Positions 46,655 to 54,590 of a stretch of 64,000 bases of DNA are shown piece after piece. Under the pieces are notes generated by a model. The model saw only the letters and a list, made by a program, of their open reading frames with translations. It was not told the DNA's origin and made no database searches. Numbering within the stretch: position 1 is the stretch's first letter; each line of letters opens with the position of its first letter. This stretch comes from Clostridia bacterium (lineage in GTDB: Bacteria > Bacillota_A > Clostridia > Christensenellales > Aristaeellaceae): NCBI GenBank assembly GCA_017938645.1, contig JAGBBE010000101.1, positions 24,691 through 88,690 on the forward strand, given 5' to 3'. A program made the translations under genes and the position numbers.

Positions 46655-46664
46655 TATATATAGT
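46655..46664. promoter_or_regulatory. Weak NrdR-box-like sequence upstream of the NrdD-tail-like gene
   Basis: TATATATAGT matches the core of the NrdR box (ACACTATATATAGTGT; 11 of 16 positions over the full site). NrdR boxes normally occur as pairs; no second copy was found, and the same bases could be a -10 element. Confidence 0.25.
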
Positions 46665-46730
46665 TCGAAGAAACTAACCACCTTACAAACAGCACTACTA
46701 CCAGATATTTTACAGGAAGGATGATTTACT

Positions 46731-47000
46731 ATGGCTTGCAGCGTTACGGTTAAAAACGGTATTCTGGAACAGACGGAGATTGACGCCTATATTGCCCGAG
46801 CCACTCAGAAATACGGCGTAGAACCCACACATATTGACATCACCGTGTGCGGAGATGAAGTCGAGCTTGAATACGACCTCGGCTGCCGTCCTTTCCACAG
46901 AATCCGTCGAATTACCGGCTATCTGGTGGGAACGGTGGATCGCTTCAACAACGCCAAGCGTGCCGAGGAACACGACCGGGTCAAGCACGGCATCAACTGA
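46731..47000 (+). CDS. Small NrdD C-terminus-like protein (possible glycyl-radical domain)
   Basis: 89 residues. The last 30 (RRITGYLVGTVDRFNNAKRA..DRVKHG) resemble the C-terminal glycyl-radical segment of anaerobic ribonucleotide reductase NrdD, whose radical glycine sits in R-V-x-G-Y-L; here this is Gly63. The catalytic barrel of NrdD is absent. Residues 1-50 hold a predicted alpha/beta portion and two cysteines (40, 52) that could stand for part of the NrdD zinc site. Similar short proteins are annotated in Clostridia as NrdD. RBS AGGAAGGA 9 bases upstream. It could be a radical spare part, like GrcA for pyruvate formate-lyase, or an unrelated regulator. Confidence 0.65.
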   Translation: MACSVTVKNGILEQTEIDAYIARATQKYGVEPTHIDITVCGDEVELEYDLGCRPFHRIRRITGYLVGTVDRFNNAKRAEEHDRVKHGIN

Positions 47001-47016
47001 ATCACCTCTCTCCTGC

Positions 47017-47045
47017 TTGTCAACACGCAAGAAAGATCGTATAAT
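47017..47045 (+). promoter_or_regulatory. Strong promoter upstream of the SerRS-like gene
   Basis: TTGTCA (47017-47022), 17-base spacer, perfect TATAAT (47040-47045). Transcription would begin near 47052 and give a 95-base leader. Confidence 0.85.
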
Positions 47046-47087
47046 GTCAGCAGGCGATGCATACGCACCACATGACCGGAATCATCC

Positions 47088-47124
47088 GTCCCTGAATCTG
47101 CACCGCAGAGCCAGGGACTTTTTT
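47088..47124 (+). terminator. Leader terminator (possible attenuator) before the SerRS-like gene
   Basis: Arms GTCCCTG and CAGGGAC with a nested CTGC-ACC-GCAG stem, then six T (47119-47124). It lies between the promoter and the gene, ending 23 bases before the ATG, so it either attenuates the gene or releases a roughly 73-base RNA. No T-box motif (GGGTGGTACCGCG) is present. Confidence 0.8.
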
Positions 47125-47147
47125 ATGATTTGGTGGGAGGATACAGC

Positions 47148-48227
47148 ATGATTGATCCAAAACGAATCCGTCAGAATCCCGAAGAATTTCTGAATGCGCT
47201 TCAAAAACGCAAGTTTAACCTTTCTTTGGATACATTTTTGCAGCAGGATGAAAAACGCCGCTCGCTTCTGAACGAGGCTGAGGAGAAGAAATCGCTTCGA
47301 AACAACGCCGGGAAACAGATCGGCCTGGCCAGAAAGAAAGGTGCAAGTGAGCAGGAACTGGCTGCAATGATGTCGGATATGCAGCGGATCGGCACAGAAG
47401 TCGAACGTCTCGACACAGAAGTAGCCGAACTTGACACGCAGATGGAAAACTTTCTGCTGAGTTTACCAAACCCTCCTCATGAAAGCGTTCCGGTGCAGTT
47501 TTCTGCAGAAGAAAGGATTTGCGGCGAGACACGTCATTTCCTGTGGGAGCCCAAAACCCATCAAGAAATTGGAAACGATCTTCGCATCGCTGCGTCATCT
47601 GCCGCAGCGGAGAAGCCGGTATTTTGCGGTTTGGGTGCCCGCTTGGAACGTGCTGTCGCAAACTTCTTGCTCGATCGGTTGTCTGAAAATGGCTACCAGG
47701 AGCTTTCTTTGCCTTCTGATCAGTCGATTGTTGCTTTGAATCAGAATGAAATCATGCCTGTTCATGAGCTTCCTCTTCGTCAGTGTGCATACGAATCTCG
47801 TTCTATCTATCTTTCTGAACTGGTCATGCCAGAACAGAGTTATTCTGAGCTGGATACGATGACCCGCGCCCTTGAAAAACTTATTTCTCTTCTGGGACTC
47901 CCCTGTCGTACTGTCACGCTTTGCGCAGAAAAACTTGATTTCTCTGCCGCTAAAGCAAAACGCCTCGAAGTGTGGATGCCCAGTCTTCAGCAATTTGTTC
48001 CTGCAGCAGACTGTACAAACCACGAAGATTTTATTGCGCGACGCGAAGGAATCCGCTGCAGATCGCAAGCCAAGGAAAAACCTCGTTATTCTCATACGCT
48101 CAGCGCAGCTATCAACGTAACCGGCAGTATACTCCCTGCCATTCTGGAAAACTTCCAAAACGAGGATGGAAGCGTGTCGGTTCCGGAAGCATTGATTCAA
48201 CGGATGAATTGCTCCGTAATCCGCTAA
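47148..48227 (+). CDS. Degenerate seryl-tRNA synthetase-like protein
   Basis: 359 residues versus about 425 for SerRS. The N-terminal tRNA-binding coiled-coil arm (about 27-105) and motif 1 (GARLERAVANFLLDRLSENGYQEL) are kept. The active site is not: the stretch that should hold TAEVPL and motif 2 (FRSEAG...) is collapsed between HELPLRQCAYESR and MPEQSYSELD. ADCTNHEDFIARR stands for SSCSNCEDFQARR, and motif 3 reads INVTGSILPAILENFQ without its ATP-binding arginine. It should not aminoacylate but may still bind tRNA-Ser. ATG 47148 has GGGAGG upstream. The frame is intact with a strong promoter, so it is unlikely to be a simple pseudogene. The true serS should be elsewhere. Confidence 0.85.
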   Translation: MIDPKRIRQNPEEFLNALQKRKFNLSLDTFLQQDEKRRSLLNEAEEKKSLRNNAGKQIGLARKKGASEQELAAMMSDMQRIGTEVERLDTEVAELDTQMENFLLSLPNPPHESVPVQFSAEERICGETRHFLWEPKTHQEIGNDLRIAASSAAAEKPVFCGLGARLERAVANFLLDRLSENGYQELSLPSDQSIVALNQNEIMPVHELPLRQCAYESRSIYLSELVMPEQSYSELDTMTRALEKLISLLGLPCRTVTLCAEKLDFSAAKAKRLEVWMPSLQQFVPAADCTNHEDFIARREGIRCRSQAKEKPRYSHTLSAAINVTGSILPAILENFQNEDGSVSVPEALIQRMNCSVIR

Positions 48228-48234
48228 ATGTGAA

Positions 48235-48263
48235 TTGACTGAAACAACTTTTTCATGTATTGT
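48235..48263 (+). promoter_or_regulatory. Promoter of the PIG-L deacetylase gene
   Basis: TTGACT (48235-48240), 17-base spacer, TATTGT (48258-48263), about 50 bases before the chosen ATG. Confidence 0.65.
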
Positions 48264-48314
48264 AAATGCAGTACTTTATTATTCCATATGAAGAAATATA
48301 AGGAGATGTATCAC

Positions 48315-49013
48315 ATGAGCAAAACCATTATGGCTGTTGGAGCACACACCGGCGATGCGCAGCTGACCTGCGGCATGCTGCTTGCAAAGCACGCAATGGC
48401 TGGCGACAAAATTGTTATTGTAGATCTAACTGCAGGCGAGCGCGGAACTCCCGCCGGCTGGACGACGGCCGATTTCCGTGAGTACAATGTAAAATGCGCT
48501 GCTGACTTCGCCAAGGGTCTCGGCGGCGAGAGCATCGTTTTCGATGATTATGCCGATGGAGAACTGGAACGCACCAAGGAGATCGAGCTCAAGCTTGCCC
48601 GCGTCATGCGCGAGTATCAGGTGACGAATGTCCTGTATCACTGGCCCAAGAGCCTGCATAAGGATCATATCGTTGCAAGTGAAATCACTACTAACGCCCG
48701 CTTTTTTGCTGCACTTCCCACTTTCCCTCTTGATGATCTCAAGCCTGCCCCCATTCGTTCTGCCATGTTCGCAGAAAACTGGGAGGACTCCGAGGATTTC
48801 AAGCCTTATTACTACTTTGATGTAACCGAAGCCTTCCCGCTTTGGAAAGAAAACATCAAAAAGCTCTGGCTGGCTGAAAATTCCCGTGATTTCAAGTATC
48901 TGCGCTATTACGAAGCGCTCGCCATCACGCGCGGTGCAATGATCAAAACCGACTATGCGACCTGCTACGCCATTCCGGAATATCACAAGCGCATCAAGCT
49001 TGAAACGCTGTGA
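48315..49013 (+). CDS. PIG-L (LmbE) family deacetylase
   Basis: 232 residues from the ATG at 48315, 9 bases after AAGGAG; upstream in-frame ATGs overlap the promoter. The zinc-binding motif is GAHTGDAQLTCG instead of AHPDDxE: the His and second Asp remain, but the first Asp, the general base in MshB-type enzymes, is Gly. The C-terminal metal histidines are in SLHKDHIVASEI. Related Firmicutes proteins share the H-x-G-D form, so this is a natural subfamily rather than a defect. Possible substrates are N-acetyl sugars; activity uncertain. Confidence 0.82.
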   Translation: MSKTIMAVGAHTGDAQLTCGMLLAKHAMAGDKIVIVDLTAGERGTPAGWTTADFREYNVKCAADFAKGLGGESIVFDDYADGELERTKEIELKLARVMREYQVTNVLYHWPKSLHKDHIVASEITTNARFFAALPTFPLDDLKPAPIRSAMFAENWEDSEDFKPYYYFDVTEAFPLWKENIKKLWLAENSRDFKYLRYYEALAITRGAMIKTDYATCYAIPEYHKRIKLETL

Positions 49014-49025
49014 TGATTAATTGAA

Positions 49026-49073
49026 TTGAATAAGAAAACAGGAGGCTTCATAACCTCCTGTTTTCTTATTCAA
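49026..49073. terminator. Perfect 20-bp palindromic bidirectional terminator
   Basis: Two perfect 20-bp arms around an 8-base loop (49046-49053), with A- and T-rich flanks, between convergent deacetylase and recQ genes. The recQ stop codon (49066-49068) lies within the right arm. Confidence 0.92.
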
Positions 49074-50817
49074 TCATTCCAAGCTTCTGCAGTCTCAGAC
49101 GGATGGACATAAGCGTTCGTCCGTGTCTGGTGGCGATTTCCTGAATGGGTACTTCGGAAAAGTATTCATTTTTCAGTTTCGCATCTTCTTCCTCAGTCCA
49201 ACGCGTGCCTTTATGAGCGCTCTTCAGACGCTGCTCATCCATATAGTCATTCAAGGCTTCGTTGGGTTCCTGACCATCCCGGATCACGCTGAGGAACACT
49301 TTACCGTACCTTTCCTGTTTGGCAAGACCAACACCCGACACATCCAGAAAATCATCCATGCTTTTAGGCTGACGTTTGGCCATATCAACCAGGGATGCGT
49401 CAGAAAAAACAGTGTAAGCCGGTGCTTTCTGTTCCGCTGCGAGGAGGCCGCGCAGAATCTTCAGATTTCCAAACAGGGCGCGCTGCCATGCGTTCAGGCC
49501 AGCCGTATCGCTCTGGCGGTTCAGTCTGCGTTCACGCTTTTCTTCCTTGCTCATCCGGTGAGTTATGCGCATCGATCCTGTATCGCGCTCGAATTCCTCT
49601 TCCAGACAAACTGAACAGTTATCACAGCAGTTCGGGACGTCTGTTTCTCCGAAATACTGTCTGATAAACTGCCGCAGGCATCTGCGGGACGTCGCATAGT
49701 ACGTCATTTGCTTCAGCCGCTCCAGTTCCATCTTCATCACAGCTTCGCGCTGCTCTTCTGTAAGATCTGGATTGTCCTCACTGTGTTCAATCATCCATTT
49801 TCCTGTGATAACGTCCTGACCGCTATATAAAAGCAGGCACTCTGCCGGTTCTCCGTCGCGTCCAGCACGTCCGGCTTCCTGATAATAGCTCTCCAGATTT
49901 CGAGGCATGTTGTAATGAACCACAAACCGCACATTAGACTTGTCAATGCCCATGCCAAAGGCGTTGGTTGCAACCATGATTCTTGCACGATCGTACTGGA
50001 AAGCATCCTGATTTTTGCGACGCTCCGCATCACTGAGCCCTGCATGATAGCGCGTAGCGCTGTAACCATAATCATTCAGTTTTTCGGTGACATCCTCGAC
50101 TGTTTTTCGCGTGCTGCAATAGACGATTCCACATTCATCGCCCATTTCTTCCAGAAAGGAATGCAGCATGGCGAACTTGCTTGTAGGCTTTATATTGGTA
50201 AAACGAAGATTCGGCCGGTTGAAACCAGTCAGCTGTTGATATGGCTCCACTAGTTCCAACAAGCGGATGATATCCTCGCGTACCTTCGCCGTAGCGGTGG
50301 CCGTAAAGGCTGCAACAGGCGGTCGTTTAGGAAGCTTACGGATAAACTCGGCGATATGGAGATAGCTTGGACGGAAATCCTGACCCCATTGCGAAACACA
50401 ATGCGCTTCGTCAACAGCAATCAGCGAGATCTCAGCCTGCTGTGCAAAGCTCACAAACGCAGGGATCTGCAGACGTTCCGGCGCAACATAAATAATCTTG
50501 TACGCGCCGTTGGAGGCACGGCGGATGGCTTCCTGCTGCTGACCGGGAGTGAGACTGCTGTTGATATATGCTCCAGCAACGCCGGATGCTTTGAGTGACA
50601 TCACCTGGTCTTTCATCAGGGAGATCAGCGGCGAAACCACCAGCGTGATCCCCTGCATCATCAATGCCGGCAGCTGGTAACACATGGACTTGCCCGCACC
50701 CGTTGGCATTACGCCAAGGACGTCATATCCAGCCAGAAGCTCATCGATCAGTTTTTCCTGTCCTTCGCGAAATTCTTCATGACCAAAAATGCTTTTAAGC
50801 AATTCGTGCTTCTTCAT
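49066..50817 (-). CDS. recQ: ATP-dependent DNA helicase RecQ
   Basis: 583 residues from the ATG at 50817 (AAGGAGG upstream); the longer open frame to 50922 has no RBS. Helicase motifs: MPTGAGKSMCYQLPAL, VDEAHCVSQWGQDFRPSY, TATATAKVREDI and QEAGRAGRDGEPAECLLLY. A four-cysteine zinc motif ends in CCDNCSVC, an HRDC domain covers about 455-535, and a C-terminal helix-turn-helix-like extension (WTEEEDAKLKNEYFSEVPIQEIATRHGRT) is added. RecQ unwinds DNA 3' to 5' in recombination and fork repair. Confidence 0.95.
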   Translation of the reverse strand: MKKHELLKSIFGHEEFREGQEKLIDELLAGYDVLGVMPTGAGKSMCYQLPALMMQGITLVVSPLISLMKDQVMSLKASGVAGAYINSSLTPGQQQEAIRRASNGAYKIIYVAPERLQIPAFVSFAQQAEISLIAVDEAHCVSQWGQDFRPSYLHIAEFIRKLPKRPPVAAFTATATAKVREDIIRLLELVEPYQQLTGFNRPNLRFTNIKPTSKFAMLHSFLEEMGDECGIVYCSTRKTVEDVTEKLNDYGYSATRYHAGLSDAERRKNQDAFQYDRARIMVATNAFGMGIDKSNVRFVVHYNMPRNLESYYQEAGRAGRDGEPAECLLLYSGQDVITGKWMIEHSEDNPDLTEEQREAVMKMELERLKQMTYYATSRRCLRQFIRQYFGETDVPNCCDNCSVCLEEEFERDTGSMRITHRMSKEEKRERRLNRQSDTAGLNAWQRALFGNLKILRGLLAAEQKAPAYTVFSDASLVDMAKRQPKSMDDFLDVSGVGLAKQERYGKVFLSVIRDGQEPNEALNDYMDEQRLKSAHKGTRWTEEEDAKLKNEYFSEVPIQEIATRHGRTLMSIRLRLQKLGMIE

Positions 50818-50919
50818 CCGCCAATCCTCCTTCCCGAAAAAACTTGTCAAACATGCAGACGGCCTGAATATTGTACCACGATCCTTTAAAAAGAGGAAGC
50901 GACTATCGATGAATTGCAG

Positions 50920-50963
50920 CAAGAAACGCAGGAGGGCGTTAAAACACCATCCTGCGTTTTGTT
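50920..50963 (-). terminator. Terminator after the histidine kinase gene
   Basis: AAACGCAGGA and TCCTGCGTTT arms around a 16-base loop; the minus-strand side is followed by CTTGC, the plus side by TGTTATT, so efficiency may be moderate in both directions. Confidence 0.65.
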
Positions 50964-52386
50964 ATTCGTTTTCCAGCGGAAGCAGCACAGAAAACGTTGT
51001 GCCTGCGCCAACTTTGCTGCGCACCTTCAGCTTTCCCTTGTGCGCTGAAACAATGATACGCGCAATGCTCAATCCCAAACCATGTCCGCTCGTCTGACCT
51101 TTACGCGCTTCATCACAGCGATAAAAGCGTTCAAAAATTTTCGGAAGTTCCTCTGCCGAAATACCTGCGCCCGTATCGCTGACGCTCAGCAGGCACCCGT
51201 TGCGTTCGCGCTTGACACCAAGCGTAATTTTCCCGCCAGGCGGCGTATATTTGATTGCATTGTCCAAAAGGATGCGCATCAGCTGCTTGATCATGTCTTT
51301 ATCGGCATTGATGCGTGTGTTTTCAGCAGGCTCCAGACGGAACACATGTTCCGATGAGAGCATTTTCGCTTCCCGATGGATCTCACTCATTACCTCAAGC
51401 GGATCAAAGACTTCCATTTCAAGCATGAGCGTCTTTTTGTCGTGCCTGGCCAGGAACAGCAGACGTTCCACTAGTTCCTTCATGCTGGCCGCTTCCTGTG
51501 AGATGGCAGAGATACCTTCGTCCAGCACTTCTTTGTCCGTTTTTCCCCATCTTTCGAGCATGCCCGCATATCCCTGAATTACGGCAATTGGCGTTCTAAG
51601 CTCATGGGATGCATCGCTGACAAACTGCTTCTGGCTGTTGTAGCTCACTTCGATTCGATCCAGCATGTCGTTGATTACCAGCGCCAGATCTTTCAGCTCG
51701 TTTTTCGCGCCTTCAACGCTAATGCGGTCGCTGAGATTGCTTGCACTGAGCGTAGCTGCCTTTTCGGCCATATCTGTTATCGGTTTGAGTACCTTGCGGT
51801 TCAGCCGGTTCCGATGTCTGAGAAACGCCAGAAAACGGTACAGATCGATAAAAAGAAATGTCCAGAGAAGTACCGTGCTGCTATCCATCAGCCCATCAAC
51901 ATTCCATGCCGCAATCAGACTTCCTCGAATCGTATTGATCGAGAGCCAGATCCGACAAGGATGACAGGTTGAAAAATCTGAAAAAGCAAGCCGTATTCTC
52001 TCCTTGATCCCAGTCAGATTGTCCGAAAAGCGCTGCGGGCTTTGATAAGCCTCCGCAAACGGAAGATCCGCCAGCTGCAGCTGCGTATAATACTGGCCAT
52101 TTTCAGGCGTATGCTGGCTGAGTGAGTCCAGATCGTTTATCAGTTGAGGAACATGTGTCAGCCAAAGCGCAAGCATCAGAACCGCCATCATGGGAATGGT
52201 GGTTTTGAGAAGCTGTCCTCCGTAATGCAACGCAATCCTGAGCGTAAGAGAAAGTCTGAGATTGCTCACGCCTCTGGAAAGCCAATGATGAACACGCTGA
52301 GACAGGCGGTTCAGCCAATGATCCCGAACCGGTGCTTTGCGCTCTGCTTCTCCCAAAGGCCATGACGTTTCGTTGTGATCATTCAT
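50962..52386 (-). CDS. Sensor histidine kinase (OmpR-type partner)
   Basis: 474 residues from the ATG at 52386, which overlaps the response-regulator stop by 8 bases. Two membrane helices (about 65-83 and 176-194) enclose an outer sensor loop of about 90 residues. HAMP follows, then the phospho-accepting His in SDASHELRTPIAVIQGYAG, and the ATPase domain with DNAIKYTPPGGKITLGV, SDTGAGISAEELPKIFERFYR and GHGLGLSIARIIV. The signal is unknown. The unit DUF4342-regulator-kinase suggests envelope stress sensing. Confidence 0.93.
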   Translation of the reverse strand: MNDHNETSWPLGEAERKAPVRDHWLNRLSQRVHHWLSRGVSNLRLSLTLRIALHYGGQLLKTTIPMMAVLMLALWLTHVPQLINDLDSLSQHTPENGQYYTQLQLADLPFAEAYQSPQRFSDNLTGIKERIRLAFSDFSTCHPCRIWLSINTIRGSLIAAWNVDGLMDSSTVLLWTFLFIDLYRFLAFLRHRNRLNRKVLKPITDMAEKAATLSASNLSDRISVEGAKNELKDLALVINDMLDRIEVSYNSQKQFVSDASHELRTPIAVIQGYAGMLERWGKTDKEVLDEGISAISQEAASMKELVERLLFLARHDKKTLMLEMEVFDPLEVMSEIHREAKMLSSEHVFRLEPAENTRINADKDMIKQLMRILLDNAIKYTPPGGKITLGVKRERNGCLLSVSDTGAGISAEELPKIFERFYRCDEARKGQTSGHGLGLSIARIIVSAHKGKLKVRSKVGAGTTFSVLLPLENE

Positions 52387-53059
52387 AGCGGAACATATAC
52401 CCCACTGCACGGATGGTATGAATGGTTTTGATACCGAAACGGTCATCGATCTTCTGGCGCAGATAGCGGATATAAACATCTACAATGTTGGTATCACCCG
52501 TGAACTCGTAACCCCAGACGTCGTTGAGCAATTCGTCTCGCGTAACGGCAACGCCTTCATGCAGCCACAGGTAATTCAGAAGATCGAATTCCTTTTTGGT
52601 CAGCGTAACGGGTGTCTGATCATACTTGACACTGTAGCTTGCCGGTTCGATGCAGAGCTTGCCGACATTTCTCGTTCCGGTGGTCTGCAGACGATCGGCA
52701 CGGTGTTTTTTGAGGTTGACACGGATGCGGGCCAAAAGTTCTTCAATTGCGAAGGGTTTGGTCATATAATCATCAGCACCCATGTCCAGTCCCATTACCT
52801 TGTCGCTGACGTCGTCCTTGGCCGTCAGCATAATAATGGGCACATCGCTGTTCTGACGCAGTCTTCTGCACACTTCGATCCCGCTCAGCTGAGGAAGCAT
52901 CAGATCCAGAATAAGCAGATCCGGCTGCCATGTTTCACACATCTGCAGTCCGGTGCGGCCATCGTGGGCGCACTGCACCTCATAACCCTCGTGTTCAAGT
53001 TCGAGCGTCACAAATCTCGCAATTTTAACCTCGTCTTCAATCATCAGGATTTTGCTCAT
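52379..53059 (-). CDS. OmpR/PhoB-family response regulator
   Basis: 226 residues. Receiver domain with acidic pocket IEDEVK, phosphorylated Asp in LLILDLMLPQLSG and Lys in MTKPFAIEEL, then a winged-helix domain (about 130-226) with RDELLNDVWGYEFTGDTNIVDVYIRYLRQKI. RBS GGAGGCAG. 17 bases after the DUF4342 gene and overlapping the kinase, so all three are co-expressed. Confidence 0.95.
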   Translation of the reverse strand: MSKILMIEDEVKIARFVTLELEHEGYEVQCAHDGRTGLQMCETWQPDLLILDLMLPQLSGIEVCRRLRQNSDVPIIMLTAKDDVSDKVMGLDMGADDYMTKPFAIEELLARIRVNLKKHRADRLQTTGTRNVGKLCIEPASYSVKYDQTPVTLTKKEFDLLNYLWLHEGVAVTRDELLNDVWGYEFTGDTNIVDVYIRYLRQKIDDRFGIKTIHTIRAVGYMFRYE

Positions 53060-53076
53060 ATCTGCCTCCCGATTTT

Positions 53077-53688
53077 TCAGCGGATATCCGCCTCGTGATA
53101 GCCGTCGCCGTCATCGCGCACATTGACGCTGCCGCCATCATGGAACTGCACGTTTACCGGTCTGGTGCCGCTCGGTGCGCTCTCGGTTCGCGGCTGGGCG
53201 GAGGCGTTCTCTGTTTCTGCCGTCTTTTCCGTCTGGGTAAACTGCTTCGTTACTCCGGAAACGACCTGCTGCACATTGCTCTTCGCATTTTTGACCATGT
53301 CATCAAAGGTGTCATCAGCAAACTCGCGGCTGTCACGATCCAGCGTGATTCTGTATCCAAGCACAATCGACGCGATCAGACCGATGACGCAGATATGCGG
53401 AGCAGTTCCCAGAGCAATCAGCATAAAAAGCGCGCTCAGATTGACAATGGTTGTTTCTTCCTTTTTTACCTTCAGTCTAAGACGAAACAGGAAATCAAAA
53501 ACGCCCTTGATTCCTTTGTGAGAAGAGGCCGACGCCGTATTGGACTTGATTCTGCCGTTTTTCTCCAGATCCACCAGCGCCCTTGCAAGGCTGCCGTTGT
53601 GATACTCCAGGAGATTGACCGCCTCCTCATAACTGATACCGCTTTTCTGCCGTAAGATTTCAATATCTTCGATGGTATATTTCGCCAT
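53077..53688 (-). CDS. DUF4342-type protein with UBA-like domain and membrane segments
   Basis: 203 residues. The N-terminal 45 residues (IEDIEILRQKSGISYEEAVNLLEYHNGSLARALVDLEKNG) form a UBA-like three-helix bundle. A hydrophobic stretch (about 78-112, LSALFMLIALGTAPHICVIGLIASIVLGY) gives one or two membrane helices. The C-terminal 75 residues are polar and probably disordered. Function unknown. As first gene of a two-component operon it may be a regulator of, or target monitored by, the kinase. RBS GGAGGAACG. Confidence 0.75.
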   Translation of the reverse strand: MAKYTIEDIEILRQKSGISYEEAVNLLEYHNGSLARALVDLEKNGRIKSNTASASSHKGIKGVFDFLFRLRLKVKKEETTIVNLSALFMLIALGTAPHICVIGLIASIVLGYRITLDRDSREFADDTFDDMVKNAKSNVQQVVSGVTKQFTQTEKTAETENASAQPRTESAPSGTRPVNVQFHDGGSVNVRDDGDGYHEADIR

Positions 53689-53806
53689 AACGTTCCTCCG
53701 GACAAAAGAAATGATTTGGATGCATGATTATGATACCACAGTTCGCGCAAGAATGCCTGAGGATTTTCCAAAAGGTTTCTGAGAATTCGGTGAGAGATGC
53801 ACATGC

Positions 53807-53836
53807 TTGCCAATACGCGCCTTTTTATGCTATTCT
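53807..53836 (+). promoter_or_regulatory. rluB operon promoter
   Basis: TTGCCA (53807-53812), 18-base spacer, TATTCT (53831-53836), 37 bases before the rluB ATG. Confidence 0.7.
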
Positions 53837-53873
53837 AAGCAGTGTAAAACCGAGTGTTTTAGGAGGAAGCTTT

Positions 53874-54578
53874 ATGCGCTTGCAAAAGTATCTGGCGGCC
53901 TGCGGCGTCGCCTCCAGGCGTACTGCTGAAAAGATGATCGCTGACGGACGCGTAAGCGTGGATGGCGAAGTCATTACCGAAATGGGTGTGCAGGTAGAAA
54001 TCGGTCAGGATATCCGTGTAGACGGAAAACTGGTTACGCCTGAACCCGAGAAGAAATATATCATGTATCACAAGCCTGCCGGTGAAGTGACCACCGCCAG
54101 CGATCCCGAAGGACGCGCAACGGTTCTGGACAAATTCCGTGATTTTCCTGTCAGGCTGTATCCTGTCGGCCGTCTGGACTACGACAGCGAAGGCCTGCTT
54201 CTGCTGACCAACGACGGCGACCTGACGGAGCGTGTGCTTCATCCTTCCCATGAAGTGGAGAAGGTTTATCTGGCACGCGTCAGCAACGAGCTTACCATCG
54301 ACGAAGCACGCCGGCTGGAGAACGGTGTAATGGTCGACGGACGCAAAACCGCCAGAGCCAAAGTCAAGATTCTTGGCTTCAAGAACCTCTATACTGACAT
54401 TCTGGTCAGCATTCACGAAGGCCGTAACCGTCAGGTGCGAAAAATGGTCACGGCTGTTGGGCATGAAGTCGTCATGCTGCGCCGCATTCGCTTTGGTCCG
54501 CTGAAGCTTGGCGACCTGCCGCGCGGCATGTGGCGCGAGCTTACTGCAGAAGAGGTTTCCGAACTCAGCAGGCTTTGA
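53874..54578 (+). CDS. rluB: Ribosomal large-subunit pseudouridine synthase RluB family
   Basis: 234 residues from the ATG at 53874 with AGGAGG 8 bases upstream. N-terminal S4 domain MRLQKYLAACGVASRRTAEKMIADGRV, the catalytic Asp in VGRLDYDSEGLLLLTNDGDL, and EGRNRQVRKMVTAVGHEVVMLRR. It converts a uridine of 23S (or 16S) rRNA to pseudouridine. First gene of a four-gene run including a Lys-rich protein and an Hsp70-like ATPase. Confidence 0.95.
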   Translation: MRLQKYLAACGVASRRTAEKMIADGRVSVDGEVITEMGVQVEIGQDIRVDGKLVTPEPEKKYIMYHKPAGEVTTASDPEGRATVLDKFRDFPVRLYPVGRLDYDSEGLLLLTNDGDLTERVLHPSHEVEKVYLARVSNELTIDEARRLENGVMVDGRKTARAKVKILGFKNLYTDILVSIHEGRNRQVRKMVTAVGHEVVMLRRIRFGPLKLGDLPRGMWRELTAEEVSELSRL

Positions 54579-54590
54579 GGAGGCTTTATC

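Noticed and set aside
47046..47147. T-box riboswitch before the SerRS-like gene
   Set aside because: The leader is too short (about 95 bases) and has no T-box core or specifier loop.
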